This document shows positions 55,540 through 63,941 of a stretch of 64,000 nt of DNA, in pieces; the first letter of the stretch is position 1; the number at the start of each line of letters is the position of its first letter. Origin of the DNA: an uncultured Lachnospiraceae bacterium (lineage in GTDB: Bacteria; Bacillota; Clostridia; Lachnospirales; Lachnospiraceae); contig CANPYY010000005.1 in assembly GCA_947588675.1 (NCBI GenBank), positions 40,933-104,932 of the forward strand, written 5' to 3'. The translations under genes and the position numbers were made by a program. Under the pieces are notes generated by a model that was given only the letters and a program-made list of their open reading frames with translations, did not search any database and had not been told where the DNA came from.

Positions 55540-57326
55540 TATTTCTCCTCCTTTATCTGTATTCCAAGCTCCTCAAGCTGTATGTCGTCCACTACATTAG
55601 GCGCATCGCTCATAAGACATGAAGCATCCTTGATTTTAGGAAATGCTATAACATCCCTTATACTGTCTTCTCCTGCCATAAGCATTATCAGCCTGTCAAA
55701 CCCATATGCAAGCCCCGCATGAGGCGGAACTCCATATTTAAACGCATTCAGCAGAAAACCAAACCTGTCATGCGCCTGCTCTTTAGTGAAACCAAGTTTT
55801 TCAAACATTTTTTCCTGCACGTCGTCCTGATGTATCCTGACTGAACCTCCGCCAATTTCATTGCCGTTAAGAATAATATCATAGGCCTTCGCCCTTACTT
55901 TGCCCGGTTCTGTATCAAGAAGCTCAATATCTTCTTCCATAGGCATTGTAAACGGATGATGCATAGCAACATACCTGTTTTGTTCCTCTGACCATTCAAA
56001 TAAAGGAAATTCCGTAACCCACAGGAAGTTATAGGCATTATTATCAGCAAGCCCAAGCCTTTTTGCAAGTTCAACCCTTAAACTGCCAAGCACATCAAAT
56101 ACTACTTTATCACTGTCTGCGGCAAATAAAAGCAAATCACCTGCTTCGCCATCCATGGCTTCTATAAGCGACTGTATTTCTTCTTCAGATAAAAACTTTG
56201 TAAATGACGACTTAATGCTCTTATCTTCCATAATACATAAATATGCCAGTCCCTTTGCGCCATATGTTTTTGCAAAATCCGCAAGCGCATCTATCTTCTT
56301 TCGCGGCATAACAGCCTGTCCCTTTACATTGATTCCCCGTACGCTTCCTCCGTTTTCCACTGCATTGGCAAATACTCCGAACCCACAGTTACGCACAACC
56401 TCCGATACGTTTTTAAGTTCCATTCCAAACCTTGTATCAGGTTTATCCGAGCCAAATCTGTCCATAGCTTCTTTATATGTCATCCTACGGATAGGAAGCT
56501 CTACATCTACATCTATTGTTTCCTTAAAAAGCTTTTTTAACAGTCTTTCATTTACATCAATTACATCATCAATATCTACAAATGACATCTCCATATCTAT
56601 CTGTGTAAATTCCGGCTGTCTGTCAGCTCTTAAATCCTCATCCCTGAAGCATTTTGCTATTTGAAAATATCTATCATATCCGGATACCATAAGAAGCTGC
56701 TTAAAAAGCTGCGGCGACTGCGGAAGCGCATAAAAATTCCCCGGATGCACCCTGCTTGGCACCAGATAATCCCTTGCCCCTTCAGGCGTACTTTTATTAA
56801 GAATAGGCGTTTCTATTTCAAGAAATCCTTCGTCAGAAAGGAACTGTCTGGTAAGCGTGGCAACCTTGCTTCTCATAATAAGGTTTCTTTGCAAATCAGG
56901 TCTTCTAAGGTCAAGATACCTGTATTTTAACCTCAGTTCTTCCTTTGTCTTTGAACCTTCTTCTATAGGAAAAGGAGGTGTTTCCGCCTCTGAAAGTATC
57001 CTTATATCATTGGCTATAAGCTCAATATCTCCCGTTGCAATATTTGTATTTACAGCTCCCGCCCTTGGCTGTATAACGCCGGTAACGGCAACCACATATT
57101 CACTTCTCAGTTTTTCTGCTTTACAAAAACCTTCTTCGCTTATATTCTTTCCCTCAAAAATAACCTGCAGTATTCCGCTTCTGTCCCTCAAGTCAACAAA
57201 TATGATTCCGCCTTTATTCCTGTTTTTCTGTACCCAGCCCATAACCGTTACGGTTTTTCCTACATCATCTGCGGACAACTCTGCACATCTGTGCGTTCTG
57301 TGAAGTCCTTTCATCGATTCAGCCAT
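55539..57326 (-). CDS. aspS: Aspartyl-tRNA synthetase
   Basis: A 595-residue bacterial-type AspRS. It has the N-terminal OB anticodon-binding domain (VTVMGWVQKNRNKGGIIFVDLRDR), class II motif 1 near FLEIETPILNKSTPEGARDYLVPSR, motif 2 FRDEDLRADRQPEFTQIDMEMSF, the GAD insertion (about residues 290-420) and motif 3 GLAYGFDRLIMLMAG. Whether it also charges tRNA-Asn (the non-discriminating form) cannot be told by eye. No T-box precedes it. It lies 75 bp downstream of the HD-GYP gene. Confidence 0.97.
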   Translation of the reverse strand: MAESMKGLHRTHRCAELSADDVGKTVTVMGWVQKNRNKGGIIFVDLRDRSGILQVIFEGKNISEEGFCKAEKLRSEYVVAVTGVIQPRAGAVNTNIATGDIELIANDIRILSEAETPPFPIEEGSKTKEELRLKYRYLDLRRPDLQRNLIMRSKVATLTRQFLSDEGFLEIETPILNKSTPEGARDYLVPSRVHPGNFYALPQSPQLFKQLLMVSGYDRYFQIAKCFRDEDLRADRQPEFTQIDMEMSFVDIDDVIDVNERLLKKLFKETIDVDVELPIRRMTYKEAMDRFGSDKPDTRFGMELKNVSEVVRNCGFGVFANAVENGGSVRGINVKGQAVMPRKKIDALADFAKTYGAKGLAYLCIMEDKSIKSSFTKFLSEEEIQSLIEAMDGEAGDLLLFAADSDKVVFDVLGSLRVELAKRLGLADNNAYNFLWVTEFPLFEWSEEQNRYVAMHHPFTMPMEEDIELLDTEPGKVRAKAYDIILNGNEIGGGSVRIHQDDVQEKMFEKLGFTKEQAHDRFGFLLNAFKYGVPPHAGLAYGFDRLIMLMAGEDSIRDVIAFPKIKDASCLMSDAPNVVDDIQLEELGIQIKEEK

Positions 57327-57401
57327 TATAAATTCACTCCTCTATATCAGTTTTTTATTTCTATATCATATATTCTGCATGTAGAATCCACAGACATACA
57401 A

Positions 57402-58037
57402 TTATATAACCTCTTTTTCAAAGAAGCCCGACGCGCATTCCATAAGTCCGCCCTGCATAATATTCTTTACCTTAACATATTCATCCGAATGTATTACTTT
57501 AAGAAATGCCAGAAATACCTTCATATCAAAATGTCTTGCTTCATCTATCATAAGTTCTACTGCGACCTTTTCTGAAAACGCTTTTCTGTAGGACCTTTCA
57601 GATATAAGCGCCGCATATACGTCGCATACCCTTATTATCCTTGCTCCGGGCGGTATATTCTCTCCCGATATATTTTCCGGATAACCGCTTCCGTCATAAT
57701 TTTCATGATGATGATATACCATATCAAGCAGATTATCATCAAATCCCTGCTCTTTCATGACATCACGGCTTAACGCTGCATGCATCCTGACATATTTCAT
57801 TTTTTCAACAACCATTGCTTCAGAACGCTCTTTATGGAGCTGCTCGGCAAGCCTGAGTTTTCCTATATCATGAAGCATTGCTGCAATTGCAATATCATCA
57901 CAGAATTTTTTATCCATCCCCAGTTCCCTGGACACAAGTACGGCAAGCTCGCTTACTATCGCCCCATGAGATATAGCGTCAGCAAAATCTACGGTCATTA
58001 CTTTAATTATTCCTTCATTAATTGATACTCTGACCAT
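57402..58037 (-). CDS. Stand-alone HD-GYP domain protein (candidate c-di-GMP phosphodiesterase)
   Basis: A 211-residue protein made almost only of an HD-GYP domain: MLHDIGKLRLAEQL (the HD, about residues 55-60), RMHAALSRDVM, YHHHENYDGSGYPENISGENIPPGARIIRVCDVYAAL. The GYP signature is intact. HD-GYP proteins usually cut cyclic di-GMP, and some act on other cyclic dinucleotides. It lacks a receiver or sensor domain. The start overlaps the hemZ 3' end by 20 bp with GAGGTGG upstream, which suggests coupling. Confidence 0.88.
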   Translation of the reverse strand: MVRVSINEGIIKVMTVDFADAISHGAIVSELAVLVSRELGMDKKFCDDIAIAAMLHDIGKLRLAEQLHKERSEAMVVEKMKYVRMHAALSRDVMKEQGFDDNLLDMVYHHHENYDGSGYPENISGENIPPGARIIRVCDVYAALISERSYRKAFSEKVAVELMIDEARHFDMKVFLAFLKVIHSDEYVKVKNIMQGGLMECASGFFEKEVI

Positions 58038-59535
58038 ATGCCCACCTCTTTTTACGTTCTATCATCTCGTCTATCCTGTCTATATATTCAAATACATTTT
58101 TCACATTGGAATTTCTTATTACTCCTGTCACTTCATCCGCATATGGGTCGTACGGAGCTACCAGTTTACTCTGCGCACCTGCCCCTATAGCGGCAACCGT
58201 CTGTTTTTCTTCCATTATAATTACATTGTAGACGGATTCCTTTCCTGCTTTTGCATACCCAACATTTTCAAGCACGGGGCTTTCCGAAAGTCCTGCTTTA
58301 TTCTTCTGACGATACATATAATACGGCTCATACCCATTCCTGTATGCATAATCAGCGGCAATATCAAGCATCCGTTCTATCCGTCTTCCGTTATACTTCT
58401 TTATACCGTCCGCCTCTTTAATTCTCCTGTACTCTGAGGCTCGTTTTACTACAAGTGAATGTACTGTAAAACTGTCAGGTTCCAGTTCGCATATTCTGTC
58501 CATCGTATATGAAAAATCATCCGTATTTTCTCCTGCAAGCCCTGCAATAATATCCATGTTTATATTATCAAAGCCTGCGCTTCTTGCAAGATTATATGCA
58601 TATATTGTCTGCTCTGCCGTATGTTTTCTTCCTATTTCAATCAATGTATTATCATTCATGGTCTGCGGATTAACTGATATACGCGTTACTCCGGCTCTTT
58701 TTAATATCTCAAGTTTTTCTTCATTTATTGTATCAGGTCTTCCCGCTTCAACTGTAAATTCTTCTGCCGAATTTACATCAAAATTACTGCATATAATATC
58801 CATAAGCCGGCTAAGATATTTTGCGGAAAGTACCGTAGGCGTCCCTCCTCCTACATAAATACCTGTAATCCGCTTTTCGGAAAAAAGTTCTCTTACGCAC
58901 CGGCATTCTTTTTCTATGGCTTCTATATAACGCGCAATAAGTTCATCCGATTTATCCGTATCCGAAACCTGCATCGATGAAAAGGAACAATATGTACACA
59001 CTGTCGGACAAAACGGTATACCTATATACACACTGTATCCTTTATAAAAACCTGCTTTTTTTAATATCTCCGCTTCTTTTTCGGCTACTTTGGTACACAG
59101 CGAAGCCTTCTTTTCCGAACAGAAAAATTCTTTTTTCATATATTCCGTTACCTGTATTTCCGAATGTCCCGATAATATACGTTTCAATGCAAGTTTGGAA
59201 GGCCGTACTCCCGTAAGCGTCCCCCACATGAGTTCCTCTCCGGTCGCTTCCCTAAGTACCGAATATAACAGCCTTTTTAACTCGTCCCTGTATTTTTTCG
59301 TATCAGGTTCTTCGCAAAATACATGTTCTTTTTCTATTCCGTCACAGGAAATATCTATGCTGCGCTCATACATAGATATTCGTATATCCGTACTTTCATT
59401 GTCCGGATTATTACTCTCTTTTATATCATTATCCCCGGTTATATGATAACAGGGATTAATATATGGGAAAAACGCCATTACGAGCGCACGTATATCATAT
59501 TCACATCTGTTTGAATTACAATATATATTAACCAT
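58018..59535 (-). CDS. hemZ: Coproporphyrinogen dehydrogenase HemZ (radical SAM)
   Basis: A 505-residue HemZ-type radical SAM protein. A ~150-residue N-terminal region is followed by VYIGIPFCPTVCTYCSFSSMQV (CxxxCxxC cluster), YVGGGTPTVL, FTVEAGRPDTI and ISVNPQTMND, typical of the HemN/HemZ branch. It is annotated as oxygen-independent coproporphyrinogen III dehydrogenase, but many HemZ-like proteins lack that activity. No other haem gene is nearby. It starts nine bp after the MBL gene with AGGAAA upstream. Confidence 0.9.
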   Translation of the reverse strand: MVNIYCNSNRCEYDIRALVMAFFPYINPCYHITGDNDIKESNNPDNESTDIRISMYERSIDISCDGIEKEHVFCEEPDTKKYRDELKRLLYSVLREATGEELMWGTLTGVRPSKLALKRILSGHSEIQVTEYMKKEFFCSEKKASLCTKVAEKEAEILKKAGFYKGYSVYIGIPFCPTVCTYCSFSSMQVSDTDKSDELIARYIEAIEKECRCVRELFSEKRITGIYVGGGTPTVLSAKYLSRLMDIICSNFDVNSAEEFTVEAGRPDTINEEKLEILKRAGVTRISVNPQTMNDNTLIEIGRKHTAEQTIYAYNLARSAGFDNINMDIIAGLAGENTDDFSYTMDRICELEPDSFTVHSLVVKRASEYRRIKEADGIKKYNGRRIERMLDIAADYAYRNGYEPYYMYRQKNKAGLSESPVLENVGYAKAGKESVYNVIIMEEKQTVAAIGAGAQSKLVAPYDPYADEVTGVIRNSNVKNVFEYIDRIDEMIERKKRWAYGQSIN

Positions 59536-59544
59536 ATTATTTTC

Positions 59545-60165
59545 CTAAACAAACATATTATTCTTTTTTTCAAATCCAATACCGGTTGACGGACCATGTC
59601 CCGGATATACGGTAACATCATTCGGCAGCGTATAAAGTTTTTCCTTGATTGAACGCACAAGATTTCCCATGCTTCCCGTAGGTAAATCAGTACGTCCCAC
59701 GGACATCTCAAATAACGTATCTCCGGAAAACAGTACAGCTTCATCCTCAATATAATAACATATGCTCCCTATAGTATGCCCCGGAGTTGATATCACTTTA
59801 AATGACAGTCCGGCTTCATTAACTATATCTCCTTCATTAAGATACACATCCGCAGTTTCCGAAACAACCATCCTATGCGCCACGGATACATTAAGTTTCG
59901 GTTCTTTAAGAAGTTCTTTTTCTCTTTCACCGGCATATACCCTGCAGCCTGTTTTCTTTCTTATATCATTGACCGCCAGAATGTGGTCAAAATGTCCATG
60001 AGTCAGAAGTATTGCCGAAACAGTATAACCGTTCTTCCTGACCTCAGAGAGAATATCTTCCGGCTGGTCGCCCGGGTCGATAATCACACATTCCTTAGAA
60101 CCATCGGCTGCAGTTATATAACAATTGGTCTGTACATCTCCTACTACAATATATTTTACAAACAT
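59545..60165 (-). CDS. MBL-fold metallohydrolase (glyoxalase II-like)
   Basis: A 206-residue metallo-beta-lactamase fold hydrolase: VIIDPGDQPEDIL, AILLTHGHFDHILA (HxHxDH), STPGHTIGSICYY, LFSGDTLFEMSVGRTDLPTGS and YPGHGPSTGIGFEKKNN. It is the YcbL-like short glyoxalase II type, which hydrolyses thioesters such as S-lactoylglutathione analogues; the real substrate is unknown. GGAGGG lies before the ATG. It sits between relA (24 bp) and hemZ (9 bp) in one operon. Confidence 0.92.
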   Translation of the reverse strand: MFVKYIVVGDVQTNCYITAADGSKECVIIDPGDQPEDILSEVRKNGYTVSAILLTHGHFDHILAVNDIRKKTGCRVYAGEREKELLKEPKLNVSVAHRMVVSETADVYLNEGDIVNEAGLSFKVISTPGHTIGSICYYIEDEAVLFSGDTLFEMSVGRTDLPTGSMGNLVRSIKEKLYTLPNDVTVYPGHGPSTGIGFEKKNNMFV

Positions 60166-60189
60166 ATCGTTCCCTCCAAATATCAGAAT

Positions 60190-62511
60190 TTAACTTGAAG
60201 TCCTTTCAATATCTATTACACTTTCAACCGCCCTTATTTTTCCTACAAGTATTCTCAGGCTTTCCTTACTGTCTACTTCAAACCCGATATTTATCGTTGC
60301 AGTTCCTTTCTTTGAAGTCCTCACATTCATGGATTTAACATCTATTTCCCGTTCCGTAAAGATTTTTGTTATATCAAACAACACTCCGCTTCTGTTATAA
60401 CAATATACGATAATCTCTGTTGAATACATTCCCTGAGCCTGTTTATTTACACGCCATTCGGCTTCTATAAGCCTTCTTCGGTCTTCTTCGGGCATATTCA
60501 ATACATTAATACAGTCTGTCCTGTGAATGGATACTCCCCTTCCACGCGTAACAAATCCTACTATTTCATCCCCCGGAACAGGGTTACAGCATTTTGAAAA
60601 ACGCACTGCCAGGTCGTCTATACCCTCAACGATAATACCGCTAAGTTTTTTGCCTCCTTTTACCTCTGCACTTTCTGAAGATACCTTAACTTTGTTTTCC
60701 TCAATACTCTTTAATATCTGCTCGTTGGTAATATCCTGTTTATTCTTTTTCTTATATTCTTCCTGAAGCTTATTTACTATCTGACCTTCTTTAAGTCCGC
60801 CGTGTCCTACCGAGGCAAGAAGCGAATCCCAGTCCCTGAATCCGTATTTTCTAAGACATGCCGCCTGATATTCGCTTTTAAGATAATCAAATATAGAAAC
60901 TCCTTTACTCTTACCATAATTAATAATAAGCTCCCTGCCGCGCGCAATATTTTCTTCTTTAAATTCTGCGCGAAACCATTGGTTAATCTTATTTTTGGCC
61001 TGCGTACTTTTAACTATTTTAAGCCAGTCCCTGCTTGGACCATGGGAATTTTGCGAAGTAAGAATCTCTATCCTGTCACCGTTTTGAATTTCATAATCAA
61101 TATTGACAAGGTTTCCGTTTACTCTTGCTCCTACCATTTTGTTTCCTACCGCGCTGTGTATACTGTATGCAAAATCTATCGGAGTTGAACCTGTAGGAAG
61201 CGTTTTTACATCTCCCAACGGTGTAAAACAGTATACGCTGTCCGAGAACAAATCCAGGTCGCTTTTTAAAAGGCTCATAAATTCTTTATTATCTGACATC
61301 TCATGCTGCCATTCAAGAATCTGTCTGAGCCATGTAAGTTTCTCTTCTTCACTGTCGGCAGTATTGCCATTAATTCCCTCTTTATATTTCCAATGCGCCG
61401 CAATACCATATTCTGCTATCCTGTGCATATCATATGTCCGTATCTGAATTTCAAACGGCTGCCCCTGCGGACCAATAAGTGTTGTATGAAGCGACTGATA
61501 ATTGTTCGGTTTAGGCATTGCTATATAATCTTTAAATCTTCCAGGAATCGGCTTATACATTTCATGTATAACTCCAAGCGCTGCATAACACTGTTTATCG
61601 TTTTCAACTATAATTCTTACTGCAAACAAATCATATATCTGATCAAGGGTTTTATTCTGATTTTTCATCTTTTTATAAATTGAAAACAGATGTTTCACCC
61701 TGCCGTCAATCTGCGCGTCAATTTTTGCCTTGGATATATGCTCGCTTACCTCCGATACTATCTGCTGTATAAATGTTTCCTTTTCAACCCTCATGGAATC
61801 AAGTTTATTTGTAAGTTCATCATATATTTCAGGTTCAAGATATTTAAGCGACAGGTCGTCAAGTTCTACTTTCACTTTCGATATACCAAGCCTGTGAGCA
61901 ATAGGCGAATAGATGTCCATAGTTTCCCTGGCTTTTTCTTTCTGTTTTTCAGGTTTCATAAACTGTAATGTCCTCATATTATGAAGTCTGTCCGCCAGTT
62001 TAATGAGAATTACTCTTATATCCTTTGCCATTGCCAGAAACATTTTTCTGAGATTTTCAGCCTGCATCTCAATTTTATCCGCAGAATAATTGATTTTTGT
62101 AAGCTTGGTAACCCCATCCACCAACAATGCAATTTCTTCGCCAAACCATTTTTTTAAATCATCTATAGTGTAATTGGTATCTTCCACAACGTCATGCAGT
62201 ATTCCTGCAACTATTGTTTCTTTATCCATCTCAAGCTGTGCAAGTATAATAGCAACACACAGCGGATGTATTATATAAGGTTCTCCTGATTTTCTTTTCT
62301 GACTGCTGTGCGCGCTTTTTGATATATCATAAGCCCTGTATATAATATCAAGATTATCGGAAGGATGGTATTTCTTTATCTGCTTTATAAGCATGTCAAA
62401 GAGCACTTCAGGGTCTACAAAATTGTCCGGAATACTCATCTGAAGTTCACCGTTATCAATCTTGAGCCTGCCGCTTTGCGGATTCATAATAAGATTGCTT
62501 AATGTATCCAT
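60190..62511 (-). CDS. relA: Bifunctional (p)ppGpp synthetase/hydrolase
   Basis: A 773-residue long RSH protein. The HD hydrolase domain keeps the HDVVEDTNYT motif, so hydrolysis should be active. The synthetase domain has RFKDYIAMPKPNNYQSLHTTL. TGS (FTPLGDVKTLPTGSTPIDFAYSIHSAVGNKMVGARVNG) and a C-terminal ACT domain follow. It makes and removes the stringent-response alarmone at the ribosome. GGAGGG abuts the track start; the ATG at 62511 lies six bases after it and is preferred. It heads the operon relA-MBL-hemZ-HD-GYP-aspS-galM. Confidence 0.96.
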   Translation of the reverse strand: MDTLSNLIMNPQSGRLKIDNGELQMSIPDNFVDPEVLFDMLIKQIKKYHPSDNLDIIYRAYDISKSAHSSQKRKSGEPYIIHPLCVAIILAQLEMDKETIVAGILHDVVEDTNYTIDDLKKWFGEEIALLVDGVTKLTKINYSADKIEMQAENLRKMFLAMAKDIRVILIKLADRLHNMRTLQFMKPEKQKEKARETMDIYSPIAHRLGISKVKVELDDLSLKYLEPEIYDELTNKLDSMRVEKETFIQQIVSEVSEHISKAKIDAQIDGRVKHLFSIYKKMKNQNKTLDQIYDLFAVRIIVENDKQCYAALGVIHEMYKPIPGRFKDYIAMPKPNNYQSLHTTLIGPQGQPFEIQIRTYDMHRIAEYGIAAHWKYKEGINGNTADSEEEKLTWLRQILEWQHEMSDNKEFMSLLKSDLDLFSDSVYCFTPLGDVKTLPTGSTPIDFAYSIHSAVGNKMVGARVNGNLVNIDYEIQNGDRIEILTSQNSHGPSRDWLKIVKSTQAKNKINQWFRAEFKEENIARGRELIINYGKSKGVSIFDYLKSEYQAACLRKYGFRDWDSLLASVGHGGLKEGQIVNKLQEEYKKKNKQDITNEQILKSIEENKVKVSSESAEVKGGKKLSGIIVEGIDDLAVRFSKCCNPVPGDEIVGFVTRGRGVSIHRTDCINVLNMPEEDRRRLIEAEWRVNKQAQGMYSTEIIVYCYNRSGVLFDITKIFTEREIDVKSMNVRTSKKGTATINIGFEVDSKESLRILVGKIRAVESVIDIERTSS

Positions 62512-62549
62512 TCTCATCCCTCCAATTTATAATAAATATCATTCTTAAT

Positions 62550-62578
62550 AGTATAAATATATGCACAAAAAATTTCAA
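62550..62578 (-). promoter_or_regulatory. Predicted relA operon promoter
   Basis: On the minus strand TTGAAA (62573-62578), a 17-bp spacer and TATACT (62550-62555). Confidence 0.7.
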
Positions 62579-62660
62579 GGCTTTTAGCAAAGAAAGTCAT
62601 ACCTTGTTGCTTTTTTTATTTGTTGCCTATTTGTTGTATATTAAGATTTTGGAAAATTTT

Positions 62661-62891
62661 TATGGATGTGGTCTTATAGGTATTTTTATATATGGTTTTA
62701 TGTAAACGAAACCGATAGCCCATAGGGCTGATATAAGACACATTCTCATTCTGGTGCCTCACGTAGCGGTACATAATTTGACCGCGCATACGGTCAAATA
62801 AGTACCGACGGAGGCACAAGGTCTTATATCATCCCTATGTACTTTCGGTTTCTGTTTCCTTAAAAATATATAAACCATAAAGACATCCATA
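62661..62891. repeat. ~230-bp long imperfect inverted repeat between relA and the pilin gene
   Basis: The arms pair through most of their length: TATGGATGT...ACATCCATA at the ends, GAAACCGA/TCGGTTTC, ATAGGG-TGATATAAGAC/GTCTTATATCA-CCCTAT, GTGCCTC/GAGGCAC, CGGTAC/GTACCG and TTTGACCG/CGGTCAAA around a 6-nt loop. No coding frame of interest lies in it. Its central part (62754-62817) shares a motif with 63942-64000. It could be a MITE-like insertion or a long hairpin RNA. No clean target-site duplication was seen. Confidence 0.85.
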
Positions 62892-62923
62892 TGCGCCGTG
62901 GCTTATGAATGTCCTTTATGGTT
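62873..62923 (-). terminator. Intrinsic terminator after the pilin gene
   Basis: On the minus strand AACCATAAAGGACAT pairs with ATGTCTTTATGGTT (bulged) and is followed by TATATATTTTT. Part of it (62873-62891) is also the right end of the long inverted repeat, so the two folds exclude each other. A further small stem (CCC-T-ACGCT/AGCGT-C-GGG, 62956-62984) lies between this terminator and the pilin stop codon. The rest of 62985-63082 shows nothing. Confidence 0.75.
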
Positions 62924-63082
62924 GTTGTAATATTATGATTTAATAACAACTATCTCCCTACGCTAATTTGGGCAGAGCGTCGGGGGTAATTGGTATTAAC
63001 TTGGTTATGCTAATTATAGTTTCATAATTAATTTGTTTTTATATATCTTTTTAGCCTAACCATTTATAAGATATTATAATTA

Positions 63083-63565
63083 TTAATTAGTTGCATCCCA
63101 ATCTTTATCATCAACAGCTGTCCAACCATCCTTTTGATTCCAGCTAATAAAATGAGCATCATCCCGATATGTAAATGCTATAACCGCACCTTTACCTACG
63201 GTCACTTGTATAATTTTTTTGTTTGAAGTAGCTTTTTGAGTAACAGGACCAGGATCTGTTGTAACAACTGTAATCGTATCGGTTCCAGCAGTCCAACCAG
63301 TTAATGTTTTATCAGCATCTGTTCCTATTTTACCATCTGGTATATCAGTAGAATTTTGTGCATAATATTCTGCTTCATATCCTGTTATTTCTGTCAAGTA
63401 TCCTGATGCTTCGCTCTGGAATGCTGATTTTCTTGCTGAATCAATGTACCTCATTACGTTTGGTATAAGTACTGCTGCAAGTATCAATATGATTACGATT
63501 ACTACGATAAGTTCTACGAGAGTAAAACCTTTTTTGCTGTTAAGTCTTTCTCTTAACTTTTTCAT
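63083..63565 (-). CDS. Type IV pilin-like protein
   Basis: A 160-residue class III signal protein. The basic leader KKLRERLNSKKG is cut before FTLVELIVVIVIILILAAVLIPNVMRYIDSARKSAFQSEASGY, the classical prepilin N-terminal helix with Glu5. The remaining ~100 residues form a Thr/Asp-rich globular domain. It could be a major pilin or a minor pseudopilin; no prepilin peptidase, ATPase or platform gene is in the window. The track start at 63583 has no ribosome site; the ATG at 63565 follows GGAGG, though 11 bases away. A ~175-nt structured leader precedes it. Confidence 0.9.
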   Translation of the reverse strand: MKKLRERLNSKKGFTLVELIVVIVIILILAAVLIPNVMRYIDSARKSAFQSEASGYLTEITGYEAEYYAQNSTDIPDGKIGTDADKTLTGWTAGTDTITVVTTDPGPVTQKATSNKKIIQVTVGKGAVIAFTYRDDAHFISWNQKDGWTAVDDKDWDATN

Positions 63566-63586
63566 AAAATTAAATACCTCCATTCT

Positions 63587-63741
63587 TTTTTTATTTAGAT
63601 ACTAAAAGCCTAATCAGAAATATGTACTCTAGTCTGTATCAGGCTTCCCGTCGTCATCCGTTTGCCCAGACAGATGACATCTGACGCCATTTATCTCAAT
63701 TTAATTGTTTTTATCTCCGAATCTCTTAACGTCAGTTTTAT
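63587..63741 (-). promoter_or_regulatory. Candidate structured leader RNA of the pilin gene
   Basis: On the minus strand hairpin 1 (63649-63686: CGTC...GACG around GTCATC/GATGAC) and hairpin 2 (63606-63646: AAGCCTGAT/ATTAGGCTT) have loops that can pair with each other (GTCTG with CAGAC). Loop 1 contains GGGCAAAC, and AAGCC follows, both recalling the GGCAAAC...AAGCC of c-di-GMP-I riboswitches, but the conserved GACGCAAAGCC and the tetraloop hairpin are missing. It is reported as unassigned. Confidence 0.5.
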
Positions 63742-63747
63742 AAATAT

Positions 63748-63776
63748 ATATTAAATGATTTTGTTAATTTTGTCAA
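63748..63776 (-). promoter_or_regulatory. Predicted pilin promoter
   Basis: On the minus strand a consensus TTGACA (63771-63776), a 17-bp spacer and TAATAT (63748-63753). Between 63777 and 63941 the sequence is AT-rich and shows nothing else clear. Confidence 0.6.
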
Positions 63777-63941
63777 AAGTTTTTTTAATTTTTCTCAAAT
63801 TTTCTTGTACTTTTTATTTATTAGGGTTTATATAGATATATAAGAAGTTTTGAAATTTTTTAATTACATGGCAATAACTGCCATAATTTAATACTTATGA
63901 CTAATACGTATATTAATACTTTGTCAGGGACGCTTTCGCTT

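Noticed and set aside
62616-62819. 67-residue minus-strand ORF between relA and the pilin gene
   Set aside because: It runs through one arm and the centre of the long inverted repeat; no ribosome site or family features.
63587-63741. Canonical c-di-GMP-I riboswitch
   Set aside because: GGGCAAAC and AAGCC are present, but the GACGCAAAGCC core and the tetraloop hairpin are not; kept only as an unassigned structured leader.
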